Made by a program: the position numbers and the translations under genes. From contig OZ026596.1 in assembly GCA_964020085.1 (NCBI GenBank), positions 16,479,795-16,543,794 on the forward strand: DNA of 64,000 nucleotides, read 5' to 3'. The notes beneath the pieces are model-generated. The model was given only the letters and a program-made list of their open reading frames with translations. It ran no database searches and was not told where the DNA came from. This document shows positions 11,801 through 23,300 of this stretch, piece after piece (position 1 is the first letter of the stretch; the number at the start of each line of letters is the position of its first letter). Source of the stretch: Micromussa lordhowensis (Eukaryota; Cnidaria; Anthozoa; Scleractinia; Lobophylliidae).

Positions 11801-14800
11801 ATTAGTAGAAGGTTGCCGAAAAGACGATTAGTAGAAGGGAGGCGAAAAGGCGATTAGTAGAAGGGAGCCGAAAACACGATTAGGAGAAGGGAGCCGCCGA
11901 ACACACGATTAGTAGAAGGGAGCCGCCGAAAAGACGATTAGCAAAAGGGAGCCGAAAAGACAATGAGTAGAAGGGAGCCGCCGAAAAGACGATTAGTAAA
12001 AGGGGGCCGCCGAAAAGACAATTAGTAGAAGGGAGCCGCCAAAAAGACGATTAGTAGAAGGGAGCCGCCGAAAAGACGATTAGTAGAAGGGAGCCGAAAA
12101 GTCGATTAGTACAAGGGAGCCGAAAAGACGATTAGTAGAAGGGAGCCGAAAAGACGATTAGTAGAAGGGAGGCGAAAAGGGGATTAGTAAAAGGGAGCCG
12201 AAAAGACGATTAGTAGAAGGGAGCTGAAAAGACGATTAGTAAAAGGGGGCGGCCGAAAAGACGATTAGTAGAAGGGAGCCGCCGAAAAGACGATTAGTAG
12301 AAGGGAGCCGAAAAGACGATTAGTAAAAGGGAGCCGAAAAGACTATTAGTAGAAGGGAGCCGAAAAGACGATTAGTAGAAGGGAGCCGAAAAGGGGATTA
12401 GTAGAAGGAAGCCGAAAAGACGATTAGTAGAAGGGAGCCGCCGAAAAGACGATTGGTAGAAGGGAGCCGCCGAAAAGACGATTAGTAGAAGGGAGCCAAC
12501 GAAAAGACGATTAGTAGAAGGGAGCCGCCGAAAAGACGATTAGTAGAAGGGAGCCGCCGAAAAGACGATTAGTAGAAGGGAGCCGCCGAAAAGAGGATTA
12601 GTAGAAGGGAGCCGCGGAAAAGTCGATTAGTACAAGGGAGCCGAAAAGTCGATGAGTGGAAGGGACCAGAAAAGTCCATTAGTAGAAGTGAGCCGAAAAG
12701 TCGATTAGTAGAAGTTAGCCAAAAGTCGATTAGTAGATGTTCGCCGAAAAGTCGATTAGTAGAAGTTAGCCGAAAAGCCGATTAGTAGAAGTTAGCCGAA
12801 AAGTCCATTAGTAGAAGGGAGTCGAAAAGTCGATTAGTAGAAGTTAGCCAAAAAGTCGATTAGTAGAAGGGAGCCAAAAACTAGATTAGTAGAAGGGAGC
12901 CGAAAAGTCGATTAGTAGAAGGGAGCCGAAAAGTCGATTAGTAGAAGGGAGCCGAAAAGTTGATTAGTAAAAGGGAGCCGAAAAGTCGATTAGTAGAAGG
13001 GAGCCGAAAAGACGATTAGGAGAAGGGAGCCGAAAAGACGATTAGTAGAAGGTAGCCGAAAAGACGATTAGTAGAAGGGAGCCGAAAAGACGATTAGTAG
13101 AAGGGAGCCGCAAAGACGATTAGTAGAAGGGAGCCGGCAAGACGATGAGTAGAAGGTAGCCGAACACACAATTAGGAGAAGGGAGACGAAAAGACGATTA
13201 GTAGAAGTTAGCCGAAAAGACAATTAGTAGAAGGGAGCCGAGGAACCGATTAGTAGAAGGGAGCCGCTGAAGAGACGATTAGTAGAAGGGAGCCGCCGAA
13301 AAGACGATTAGTAGAAGGGAGCCGAAAAAATGATTAGTAGAAGGGAGGCAAAAAGGCGATTAGTAGAAGGGAGCCAAAACACGATTAGTAGAAGGGAGCC
13401 GCGGAAAAGACGATTAGTAAAAAGGGAGCCGCTGAGAAGACAATTAGTAGAAGGGAGCCGCCAAAAAGACGATTAGTAGAAGGGAGCCTAAAAGACGATT
13501 AGTAAAAGGGAGCCGAAAAGACGATTAGTAGAAGGGAGCCGAAAAGACGATTAGTAGAAGGGAGGCGAAAACGGGATTACTAGAAGGAAGCCGAAAAGAC
13601 GATTAGTAGAAGGGAGCCGCCGAAAAGACGATTAGTAGAAGGGAGCCGCCGAAAAGACGATTAGTAGAAGGGAGCCAAAAAAATGATTAGTAGAAGGGAG
13701 GCGAAAAGGCGATTAGTAGAAGGGAGCCGCCGAAAAGACGATTAGTAGAAGGGAGCCGAAAAAATGATTAGTAGAAGGGAGGCGAAAAGGCGATTAGTAG
13801 AAAAGAGCCAAAAACACGATAAGTAGAAGGGAGCCGCCGAAAAGACGATTAGTAAAAAGGGAGCCGCCGAGAAGACAATTAGTAGAAGGGAGCCGCCGAA
13901 AAGACGATTAGTAGAAGGGAGCCGAAAAAAAGATTAGTAGAAGGGAGGCGAAAAGGCGATTAGTAGAAGGGAGCCAAAAACACGATTAGTAGAAGGGAGC
14001 CGCCGAAAAGACGATTAGTAAAAAGGGAGCCGCCGAGAAGTCAATTAGTAGAAGGGAGCCGCCAAAAAGACGATTAGTAGAAGGGAGCCGAAAAGACGAT
14101 TAGTAAAAGGGAGCGGAAAAGACGATTAGTAGAAGGGAGCCGAAAAGACGATTAGTAGAAGGGAGGCGAAAAGGGGATTAGTAGAAGGAAGCCGAAAAGA
14201 CGATTAGTAGAAGGGAGCCGCCGAAAAGTCGATTAGTAGAAGGGAGCCGAAAAGTCGATTAGTAGAAGGGAGCCGAAAAGTCGATTAGTAGAAGTTAGCC
14301 GAAAAGTCGATTAGTAGAAGGGAGCCGAAAAGACGATTAGGAGAAGAGAGCCGAAAAGACGATTAGTAGAAGGTAGCCGAAAAGACGATTAGTAGAAGGG
14401 AGCCGAAAAGACGATTAGTACAAGAATGCCGCAAAGACGATTAGTAGAAGGGAGCTGCAAAGACGATTAGTAGAAGGTAGCCGAAAACACAATTAGTAGA
14501 AGGGAGCCGAAAAGACGATTAGTAGAAGTTAGCCCAAAAGACGATTAGTAGAAGGGAGCTGAGAAACCGATTAGTAGAACGGAGCCGCCGAAGAGACGAT
14601 TAGTAGAAGGGAGCCGCCGAAAAGACGATTAGTAGAAGGGAGCCGGAAAAACGATTAGTAGAAGGGAGGCGAAAAGGGGATTAGTAGAAGGGAGCCGCCG
14701 AAAAGACGATAAGTAAAAGGGAGCCGCCGAAAAGACAATTAGTAGAAGGGAGCCGAAAAGACGATTAGTAAAAGGGAGCCGAAAACACGATTAGTGGAAG

Positions 14801-15487
14801 GGAGCCGAAAAGACGATTAGTAGAAGGGAGGCGAAAAGGGGATTAGTAGAAGGAAGCCGAAAATACGATTAGTAGAAGGGAGCCGCCGAAAAGACGATTA
14901 GTAGAAGGGAGCCGCCGAAAAGACGATTAGTAGAAGGGAGCCAACGAAAAGACGATTAGTAGAAGGGAGCCGCCGAAAAGACGATTAGTAGAAGGGAGCC
15001 GCCGAAAACACGATTAGTAGAAGGGAGCCGCCGAAAAGACGATTAGTAGAAGGGAGCCGCGGAAAAGTCGATTAGTAGAAGGGAGCCGAAAAGTCGATTA
15101 GTACAAGGGAGCCGAAAAGTCGATTAGTAGAAGTTAGCCAAAAAGTCGATTAGTAGAAGGGAGCCGCCGAAAAGTCGATTAGTAGAAGGTTGCCGAAAAG
15201 ACGATTAGTAGAAGGGAGGCGAAAAGGCGATTAGTAGAAGGGAGCCGAAAACACGATTAGGAGAAGGGAGCCGCCGAAAAGACAATTAGTAGAAGGGAGC
15301 CGCCGAAAAGACGATTAGTAAAAGGGGGCCGCCGAAAAGACGATTAGTAGAAGGGAGCCGCCGAAAAGACGATTAGTAAAAGGGAGCCGCCGAAAAGACA
15401 ATTAGTAGAAGGGAGCCGCCAAAAAGACGATTAGTAGAAGGGAGCCGCCGAAAAGACGATTAGTAGAAGGGAGCCGAAAAGTCGATT
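8827..15487. repeat. Domain A higher-order unit, copy with 269-bp deletion (6661 bp)
   Basis: Second full copy in the series. It matches the preceding unit base for base over long stretches, with scattered single differences: GGGATCCGCC at 9181 is GGGAGCCGCC at 15842 in the following unit. Relative to the unit at 1897, it has lost about 269 bp near 9710, where GCCGCCAAAAAGACGATTAG runs directly into AAAAGGGAGCCG and skips the GCCGCAGAAAAG to GCGAACAGACG monomers. The unit starting at 15488 retains those monomers (see 16380-16570), so the deletion arose in this copy, or in a lineage leading only to it. Confidence 0.82.
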
Positions 15488-17298
15488 AGTACAAGGGAGC
15501 CGAAAAGACGATTAGTAGAAGGGAGCCGAAAAGACGATTAGTAGAAGGGAGGCGAAAAGGGGATTAGTAAAAGGGAGCCGAAAAGACGATTAGTAGAAGG
15601 GAGCCGAAAAGACGATTAGTAAAAGGGGGCCGCCGAAAAGACGATTAGTAGAAGGGAGCCGCCGAAAAGACGATTAGTAGAAGGGAGCCGAAAAGACGAT
15701 TAGTAAAACGGAGCCGAAAAGACGATTAGTAGAAGGGAGCCGAAAAGACGATTAGTAGAAGGGAGGCGAAAAGGGGATTAGTAGAAGGAAGCCGAAAAGA
15801 CGATTAGTAGAAGGAAGCCGCCGAAAAGACGATTAGTTGAAGGGAGCCGCCGAAAAGACGATTAGTAGAAGCGAGCGAACGAAAAGACGATTAGTAGAAG
15901 GGAGCCGCCGAAAAGACGATTAGTAGAAGGTTGCCGAAAAGACGATTAGTAGAAGGGAGGCAAAAAGGCGATTAGTAGAAGGGAGCCGAAAACACGATTA
16001 GGAGAAGGGAGCCGCCGAAAAGACGATTAGTAGAAGGGAGCCGCCGAAAAGACGATTAGTAAAAGGGGGCCGCCGAAAAGACGATTAGTAGAAGGGAGCC
16101 GCCGAAGAGACAATTAGTAGAAGGGAGCCACCAAAAAGACGGTTAGTAGAAGGGAGCCGCCGAAAAGACGATTAGTAGACGGGAGCCGAAAAGTCGATTA
16201 GTACAAGGGGGCCGAAAAGACCATTAGTAGAAGGGAACCGAAGAGATGATTAGTAGAAGGGAGCCACCGAAAAGACGATTAGTAGAAGCGAGCCAACGAA
16301 AAGACGATTAGTAGAAGGGAGCCGCCGAAAAGACGATTAGTAGAAGGGAGCCGCCAAAAAGACGATTAGTAGAAGGGAGCCGCAGAAAAGACGATTAGTA
16401 GACGGGAGCCGAAAAGTCGATTAGTACAAGGGAGCCGAAAAGACCATTAGTAGAAAAGAGCCGAAAAGACGATTAGCAGAAGGGAGCCGCCGAAAAGACG
16501 ATTAGTAGAAGCGAGCCAACGAAAAGACGATTAGTAGACCCGAAAAGACGATTAGTAAAAGGGGGCCGCGAACAGACGATTAGTAGAAGGGAGCCGCCGA
16601 AAAGACGATTAGTAGAAGGGAGCCGAAAAGACGATTAGTAAAAGGGAGCCGAAAAGACGATTAGTAGAAGGGAGCCGAAAAGACGATTAGTAGAAGGGAG
16701 GCGAAAAGGGGATTAGTAGAAGGAAGCCGAAAAGACGATTAGTAGAAGGAAGCCGCCGAAAAGACGATTAGTAGAAGGGAGCCGCCGAAAAGACGATTAG
16801 TAGAAGCGAGCGACCGAAAAGACGATTAGTAGAAGGGAGCCGCCGAAAAGACGATTAGTAGAAGGTTGCCGAAAAGACGATTAGTAGAAGGGAGGCGAAA
16901 AGGCGATTAGTAGAAGGGAGCCGAAAACACGATTAGGAGAAGGGAGCCGCCGAAAAGACGATTAGTAGAAGGGAGCCGCCGATAAGACGATTAGTAAAAG
17001 GGGGCCGCCGAAAAGTAGAAGGGAGCCGAAAACACGATTAGGAGAAGGGAGCCGCCGAAAAGAAGATTAGTAGAAGGGAGCCGCCGAAAAGACGATTAGT
17101 AAAAGGGGGCCGCCGAAAAGACGATTAGTAGAAGGGAGCCGCCGAAAAGACAATTAGTAGAAGGGAGCCGCCAAAAAGACGATTAGTAGAAGGGAGCCGC
17201 CGAAAAGACGATTAATAGACGGGAGCCGAAAAGTCGATTAGTACAAGGGGGCCGAAAAGACCATTAGTAGAAGGGAACCGAAGAGATGATTAGTAGAA
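15488..17298. repeat. Domain A higher-order unit, partial copy ending at the domain A/B boundary
   Basis: Restarts with the same AGTACAAGGGAGCCG anchor. It follows the order of the 1897 unit for about 1.8 kb, including the 269-bp segment missing from the preceding unit and the truncated GCCGAAAAGTAGAAG monomer near 17008. The series then stops after AACCGAAGAGATGATTAG (about 17277), where the sequence switches to domain B monomers. One additional 26-bp monomer relative to the 1897 unit accounts for the internal spacing of 1520 versus 1494 bp. Confidence 0.78.
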
Positions 17299-19922
17299 GG
17301 GAGCCGAAAAGTCGATTAGTAGAAGTTACCCAAAAAGTCGATTAGTAGAAGGGAGCCGAAAACTCGATTAGTAGAAGGGAGCCGAAAAGTCGATTAGTAG
17401 AAGTTAGCCGAAAAGTCGATTAGTAAAAGGGAGCCGAAAAGTCGATTAGTAGAAGGGAGCCGAAAAGTCGGTTAGTAGAAGGGAGCGAAAAGTTGATTAG
17501 TAGAAGGGAGCCGAAAGGACGATTAGTAGATTAGTAGAAGTTAGCCCAAAAGTCAATTAGTTCAAGGGAGCCGAAAAGACGATTAGTAGAAGGGAGCCGA
17601 AAAGACGATTAGTAGAAGGGAGCCGAATAGACGATTAGTTGAAGGGCGGCGAAAAGACGATTAGTAGACGGGCGGCGAAAAGACGATTAGAAGAAGGGCG
17701 GCGAAAAGTCGATTAGAAGAAGGGCGGCGAAAAGTCGATTAGAAGAAGGGCGGCGAAAAGTTGATTAGTAGAAGGGAGCCGAAAAGTCGATTAGTAGAAG
17801 TTAGCAGAAAAGTCGATTAGTAAAAGGGAGCCGAAAAGTCGATTAGTAGAAGGGAGCCGAGAAGTCGATTAGTAGAAGTTACCCAAAAAGTCAATTAGTA
17901 GAAGGGAGCCGAAAAGTCAATTTGTAGAAGGGAGCCGAAAAGTCGATTAGTAGAAGGAAGCCGAAAAGTCGATTAGTAGAAGAGAGCCGAAAAGTCGATT
18001 AGTAGAAGGGAGTCGAAAAGTTAATTAGTAGAAGGGAGCCGAAAAGTCTATTAGTAGAAGGGAGACGAAAAGTCGATTAGTAGAAGGGAGCCGAAAAGTT
18101 GATTAGTAGAAGGGAGCCGAAAAGTCGATTAGTAATATTTAGCCAAAAAATCGATTAGTAGAAGGGAGCCGAAAAGAAAATTAGTAGAAGGGAGCCGAAA
18201 AGACGATTAGTAGAAGGGAGCCGCAAAGCCGATTACTAGAAGGGAGCCGAAAAGACGATTAGTAGAAGGGAGCCGAAAAGACGATTAGTAGAAGGGAGCC
18301 GAAAAGACGATTAGTAGAAGGGAGCCGAAAAGACGATTAGTAGAAGGGAGCCGAAAAGACGATTAGTACAAGGGAGCCGAAAAGACGATTAGTAGAAAAG
18401 AGCCGAAAAGTCGATTAGTAGAAGGGAGCCGAAAAGTCGATTAGTAGAAGGGAGCCGAAAAGTCGATTAGTACAAGGGAGCCGAAAAGTCGATTAGTAGA
18501 AGGGAGCCGAAAAGTCGTTTAGTAGAAGGGAGCCAAAAAGTTGATTAGTAGAAGGGAGCCGAAAGGACGATTAGTAGATTAGTAGAAGTTAGCCGAAAAG
18601 TCAATTAGTAGAAGTTAGCCGAAAAGTCAATTAGTTAAAGGGAGCCGAAAATACGATTAGTAGAAGGGAGCCGAAAAGACGATTAGTAGAAGGGAGCCGA
18701 AAAGTCAATTAGTAGAAGTTACCCAAAAAGTCGATTAGTAGAAGGGAGCCGAAAACTCGATTAGTAGAAGGGAGCCGAAAAGTCGATTAGTAGAAATTAG
18801 CCGAAAAGTCGATTAGTAAAAGGGAGCCGAAAAGTCGATTAATAGAAGGGAGCCGAAAAGTCGGTTAGTAGAAGGGAGCGAAAAAGTTGATTAGTAGAAG
18901 GGAGCCGAAAGGACGATTAGTAGATTAGTAGAAGTCAGCCGAAAAGTCAATTAGTTCAAGGGAGCCGAAAAGACGATTAGTAGAAGGGAGCCGAAAAGAC
19001 GATTAGTAGAAGGGAGCCGAATAGACGATTAGTTGAAGGGCGGCGAAAAGACGATTAGTAGACGGGCGGCAAAAAGACGATTAGAAGAAGGGCGGCGAAA
19101 AGTCGATTAGAAGAAGGGCGGCGAAAAGTCGATTAGAAGAAGGGCGGCGAAAAGTTGATTAGTAGAAGGGAGCCGAAAAGTCGATTAGTAGAAGTTAGCA
19201 GAAAAGTCGATTAGTAAAAGGGAGCCGAAAAGTCGATTAGTAGAAGGGAGCCGAGAAGTCGATTAGTAGAAGTTACCCAAAAAGTCAATTAGTAGAAGGG
19301 AGCCGAAAAGTCAATTTGTAGAAGGGAGCCGAAAAGTCGATTAGTAGAAGGGAGACGAAAAGTCGATTAGTAGAAGAGAGCCGAAAAGTCGATTAGTAGA
19401 AGGGAGCCAAAAAGATGATTAGTAGAAGGGAGCCGAAAGGACGATTAGTAGATTAGTAGAAGTTAGCCGAAAAGTCAATTAGTAGAAGTTAGCTGAAAAG
19501 TCAATTAGTTAAAGGGAGCCGAAAATACGATTAGTAGAAGGGAGCCGAAAAGACGATTAGTAGAAGGGAGCCGAAAAGACGATTAGTTGAAGGGCGGCGA
19601 AGAGACGATTAGTAGACGGGCGGCGAAGAGACGATTAGAAGAAGGGCGGCGAAAAGTCGATTAGTAGAAGGGAGCCGAAAAGTCGATTAGTAGAAGGGAG
19701 CCGAAAAGTCGATTAGTAGAAGTTAGCCGAAAAGTCGATTAGTAAAAGGGAGCCTAAAAGTCGATTAGTAGAAGTTAGCCGAAAAGTCGATTAGTAGAAG
19801 GGAGCCGAAAAGTCAATTAGTAGAAGTTAGCCGAAAAGTCGATTAGTAAAAGGCAGCCGAAAAGTCGATTAGTAGAAGGGAGCCGAAAAGTCGATTAGTA
19901 GAAGGGAGCCGAAAAGTTGATT

Positions 19923-19925
<3 letters not shown>
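17299..19925. repeat. Satellite array, domain B, left of the LINE
   Basis: Same 26-bp family, now without the extra-CCG form. Characteristic variants recur throughout domain B: GTTACCCAAAAAGTC, GTTAGCAGAAAAG, runs of GATTAGAAGAAGGGCGGCG (for example 17690-17765), CAATTTGTAG, AGTAATATTTAGCC (18131), and a monomer with an 8-bp internal duplication reading GATTAGTAGATTAGTAG (near 17520 and 18570). The last monomers before the LINE, with AAAGGCAGCCG near 19850 and GAAAAGTTGATTAG at the edge, are the same as those at about 29149-29223, which continue without any insertion. Confidence 0.95.
19920..19925. repeat. Target-site duplication, left copy (ATTAGT)
   Basis: ATTAGT lies directly against the poly(T) run and matches ATTAGT at 25642-25647. 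In uninterrupted array copies the sequence GTTGATTAGTAGAAGGGAG occurs once (29218-29223 for the six bases). The duplicated length is therefore 6 bp, or 5 bp if the final T is assigned to the tail. The bases outside differ (G at 19919, C at 25641), which bounds the duplication. Confidence 0.8.
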
Positions 19926-19958
<33 letters not shown>

Positions 19959-19968
19959 TATTATTATT
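19926..19968 (-). other. LINE poly(A) tail with TAA-type repeats
   Basis: A run of T on the + strand (19925-19956; the first T may belong to the target duplication) is followed by ATT repeats to about 19968. On the element's own strand this reads as (AAT)n followed by about 31 A. A canonical AATAAA (19959-19954) overlaps the start of the tail. This is the expected product of target-primed reverse transcription of a polyadenylated RNA. Confidence 0.9.
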
Positions 19969-20201
19969 TCAGTACAATACGTCTACTCACATTATTTACA
20001 GTTAAACAACAGCTGCTTACTCTGCTTACATTACAATTCGATACTTAAACGTACACTACTATTGAATACTACTACTTACTACATACATACTACTATTACA
20101 ATTGAGTACCACTGCCACTACTTTAACAGTATTAAAATACACCATACTATACAATATTAACACAGATACTACTGCTTCTAGCAAACTACAATTAGCTTAA
20201 C

Positions 20202-20236
<35 letters not shown>

Positions 20237-20239
20237 TTA
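20202..20239. repeat. (TTTA)n microsatellite in the LINE 3' UTR
   Basis: About nine and a half perfect copies of TTTA (TAAA on the element strand), some 240 bp inside the tail. It may be part of the family's 3' UTR, or a remnant of an older tail internalised in the master element. Confidence 0.93.
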
Positions 20240-20367
20240 GCCACTTTCTATCAAGTTTGTCTTAAGTATTCCGGCTCATATATTAATTAATGCACTAATA
20301 TCGGTAATATCACTGATAAGATCACGCAGATTGAGTTTGAGTTTTGCAAATTTTCGCACTTAACTCT

Positions 20368-23300
20368 CTAATTAAGGTGGCCAAGGAGAAGTTTCCATTT
20401 TTCAGGCTGGAGGTTGAGTTCGTTTGTTTCAATTTCATAAGTTTTTTTCAAAAGGCGAAAAAATTGTGGAAGGTTGGGAATTTCATCTCTCAACTTACAC
20501 TTCCAAATATAGTATCTGCTCATGAGACAGGAGAAATTAATTTGCAGTTTTGTATTTGAACTGTCTGGTTTCAGCCCCAAAGCAGTGGTCATGACAAGGT
20601 GACTACCCTTCTGAATTAAAGAACATGATTGTAGCCATTGAAAAAAGGTTCCCCAGAAAAGAGAGGTCACCTTGCATTGCCAGAAAAGATGGAGCAAAGT
20701 GTCTGTTTCTTCCTGACAAAAGGTGCAAAGATCATTATCTTTAATTGCAATCTTATACAGAAAGGAATTTGTGGGCAGACGTCTATGGAGAAATTTAAAT
20801 TGGAAAATAATAATTTTGGTACTTTTTGTGCATGTTCTTGCAAGCTGAAATGTTTTTTTCCAATCTATTTCTTCCTCATTGAGGTCGCAGTCTCTGTACC
20901 ATTTTGTTTGGGAAGCTCTTGGTTTTTCACTCTTTGTTGCAACGAGATTTCTGTACGTTAAATTACTGGGTTTCTTCGTTCTTTGGAAAGCTTTAGTGAA
21001 AGATTCAACCTCGGCAGTTTCCACCCTGTCGATATTTTCCTTAAATCTCATCCTCATTGTCTTTAAAGTTGTAATAATCCCATTGAAAGCAAGTGGGCAA
21101 CTTTTGCAATGATATTTGTTTAAAAACTCTGTATAGGAGAGGAAACAGGTCTCGTCTTTTATAAGAGACTCAACTGTCAAAATTCCTTTGGCAAGCCATT
21201 CTCGAAAATATACAGGTTTGCGGTCGATTCTTATCAAAGAATTATTCCAGAGACGCTGTGTTTTATACTGCTCCAAGGAAGAGATGTTGCTATTAAAATT
21301 TACCTCGGTCCAAATCAGTAGTATTTCAGTAATGAAAATATCAGAAGTTTGAAAGTAGTTTTTCGTATCTTTTTTGTCTAGGTTACCCAAAAACACAGCT
21401 TCCCCCCCGTATCTGCCAAGTTCTAGGTCAAAAAAAAGTTTCCATTTTCCCATGTTTGTTTTATCAAGATATTTTTTGATCCAGATAGTTTTTAAAGATT
21501 TATTGAATGCGAAAAGATCAATCATTTTAAGCCCTCCATCGCTATACTCGTTGATTATAATGTTTCTTTTAATCTTGTCCGGTTTCCCATCCCACAGGAA
21601 ATGATAGAAAGCTTCGTTCAATTCTTTGATAGCTTGGTGGTTTGTTTGCAGAGGAGAAAAGACATTAACCAGCTGGGAGGCGACTAGGCTTTTTAATATA
21701 GTGATTTTTCCAAGTAAACTTAATCTTCGATACTGCCAGTTTTTAAGTACGTTCTGAACTTTTTCGTTTTTTTCTTCGAAATTCAGCATCATCGTTAGTT
21801 CAGGCTCTATCGAGAGCCAGACTCCTAGTGTTTTAATTTTAAACTCTTGCCATTTGAAATCTTTTTCTGGACACAAGCGCTCTGAGCTTCTCGCCTTTGA
21901 ACCTATCCATAACGCTTCGGTTTTTTTGTTGTTAAGTCTGAGGCCAGATATCTTGCTGAATTTTTCTATAACGTCGAGCGAGGCTTCAAGCGTGTCTTGT
22001 GAGCCATCTAGAATTAAAGTGGTATCATCGGCATATTGACTTAATTTGATTTCATTTTGGCTGATTGAGATACCTTTAATACTAGGGTCCCGTCGGATTG
22101 CGTTAGCTAGAACTTCGACGGAGAGAACAAATAAATATGGGGATAAAGGGCAGCCTTGTCTCACCCCTCTTTCGATTTTAAAACAATCGCTCATCCATCC
22201 GTTGTTTATTATGCAGCTTTCAATATCACAATAAAGAGTTCGTATCCATTTTTGGATCGAGAGGCCGAAGCCATAGTGTTGTAACGTTTTTTCAATAAAT
22301 GGCCATTCAAGGGTATCGAAGGCTTTTTCGAAGTCTAAAAGCAGAATCAAACCAGGGATATTTATATTAGCGGTGTAATTAATGATGCTATCGATCAAAC
22401 GTATGTTTTCACCAATAAACCTGCCTTTGATAAATCCTGTCTGGTCATTATTGATGAGTTTTGGGAGAGTAGCTTGGATTCTATTTGCGATTGACTTTGC
22501 GGCTATTTTGTAATCGCAGTTTAAAAGAGATAAAGGTCGCCAATTTTTAACATTTTTAAGGTCTGTTTCTTTCTTGGGAATGAGTTTTATTAATCCTCGT
22601 CTCTGAGTAATTGATAATTTATTGCTGTCGTATGAAAAGTTAAGCGCAGCAATAAGAGCGTCCGAAATATCGCTCCAAAATATTTTGTAGAACTCTGCTG
22701 GTAGACCGTCTGTCCCAGGGGTTTTGCTGTCGGCCATTTGTTTCAAGGAAGAGAAACATTCTGTTTCTGTAAGTGGGCCTTCACAGGAAATTTCTTCTGC
22801 TTTTGAGAGATGTACATCGCCTTCTTCCGGAAAGAAAAATTGGTTGATGGATGGATCTTGTCCACCAGTCAGCTTTGTTGTGTATAAGTTTTTATAAAAA
22901 GAAAGGCATTCTTTTAATATGTCGTTGTCCTTTGTAATAAAGTTATCGTTATTTATTCTCAGCTGGCTTATTGTTCCTTGTTTATAATGTCTTTTTTCCA
23001 GATTAAGGAAGTATTTGGTATTTTTCTCACCTTCATTGTACCAGCGGCTCTGCGACCTCAAAATAGCGCCTTTTGTTCGATGTTCTATTATGCTTTCGTA
23101 TCGTTCTTTTTTGCTTTTCAGTACATCTAAGAGTTGTTCACTTAGTTGTCCTTCGATATTTTTGTCTTCCAGTGTTCTTTCGAGGGTGGTTATGGTCTTT
23201 TCTAATTCTTCTGTCTGGTCAGCTCTTTCTTTTTTTCTTTGTTTTGCATAATTTAGTGATGTCTCCCTTATCTTTAGTTTTATCATTTCCCATAGGAGAG

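Larger units (their letters stand above)
1..17298. repeat. Satellite array, domain A (mixed 26/29-bp monomers)
   Basis: Head-to-tail tandem repeat. The core monomer is GATTAGTAGAAGGGAG followed by CCGAAAAGAC (26 bp). A 29-bp form has one additional CCG, so that GAGCCG becomes GAGCCGCCG. The two forms alternate in a non-random, block-specific order. Recurrent variants include GGCAGGCG or GGGAGGCGAAAAGGGG, GCGAGCCAACG, AAGGTTGCCG, and AACACGATTAGGAG. The + strand is about 77 percent purine. Stop triplets occur in every frame because ATTAG, and CTAAT on the other strand, shift frame with each monomer; no ORF of note is present. The right edge is put at about 17298, where the 29-bp form stops (last copies near 17200) and GTCGATT monomers with GTTACCC take over. 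This edge is a composition change within the same satellite family, not a break. Function is not visible; centromeric, pericentromeric or subtelomeric heterochromatin are all possible. Confidence 0.97.
19926..20367 (-). other. LINE 3' untranslated region
   Basis: Sequence between the ORF2 stop and the tail. On the + strand it contains a T run, a TAT-type short repeat, a region rich in TAC/TACT triplets (about 19975-20130), the (TTTA)n tract at 20202-20239, and about 130 bp of unremarkable sequence next to ORF2. No coding potential is seen, and no recognisable 3' stem-loop was identified by eye. Confidence 0.85.

Noticed and set aside
1..17298. CRISPR-like array
   Set aside because: The repeat is contiguous with no unique spacers; the variable parts are minor variants of the same monomer, and no cas-type gene is present. 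It is a eukaryotic satellite.
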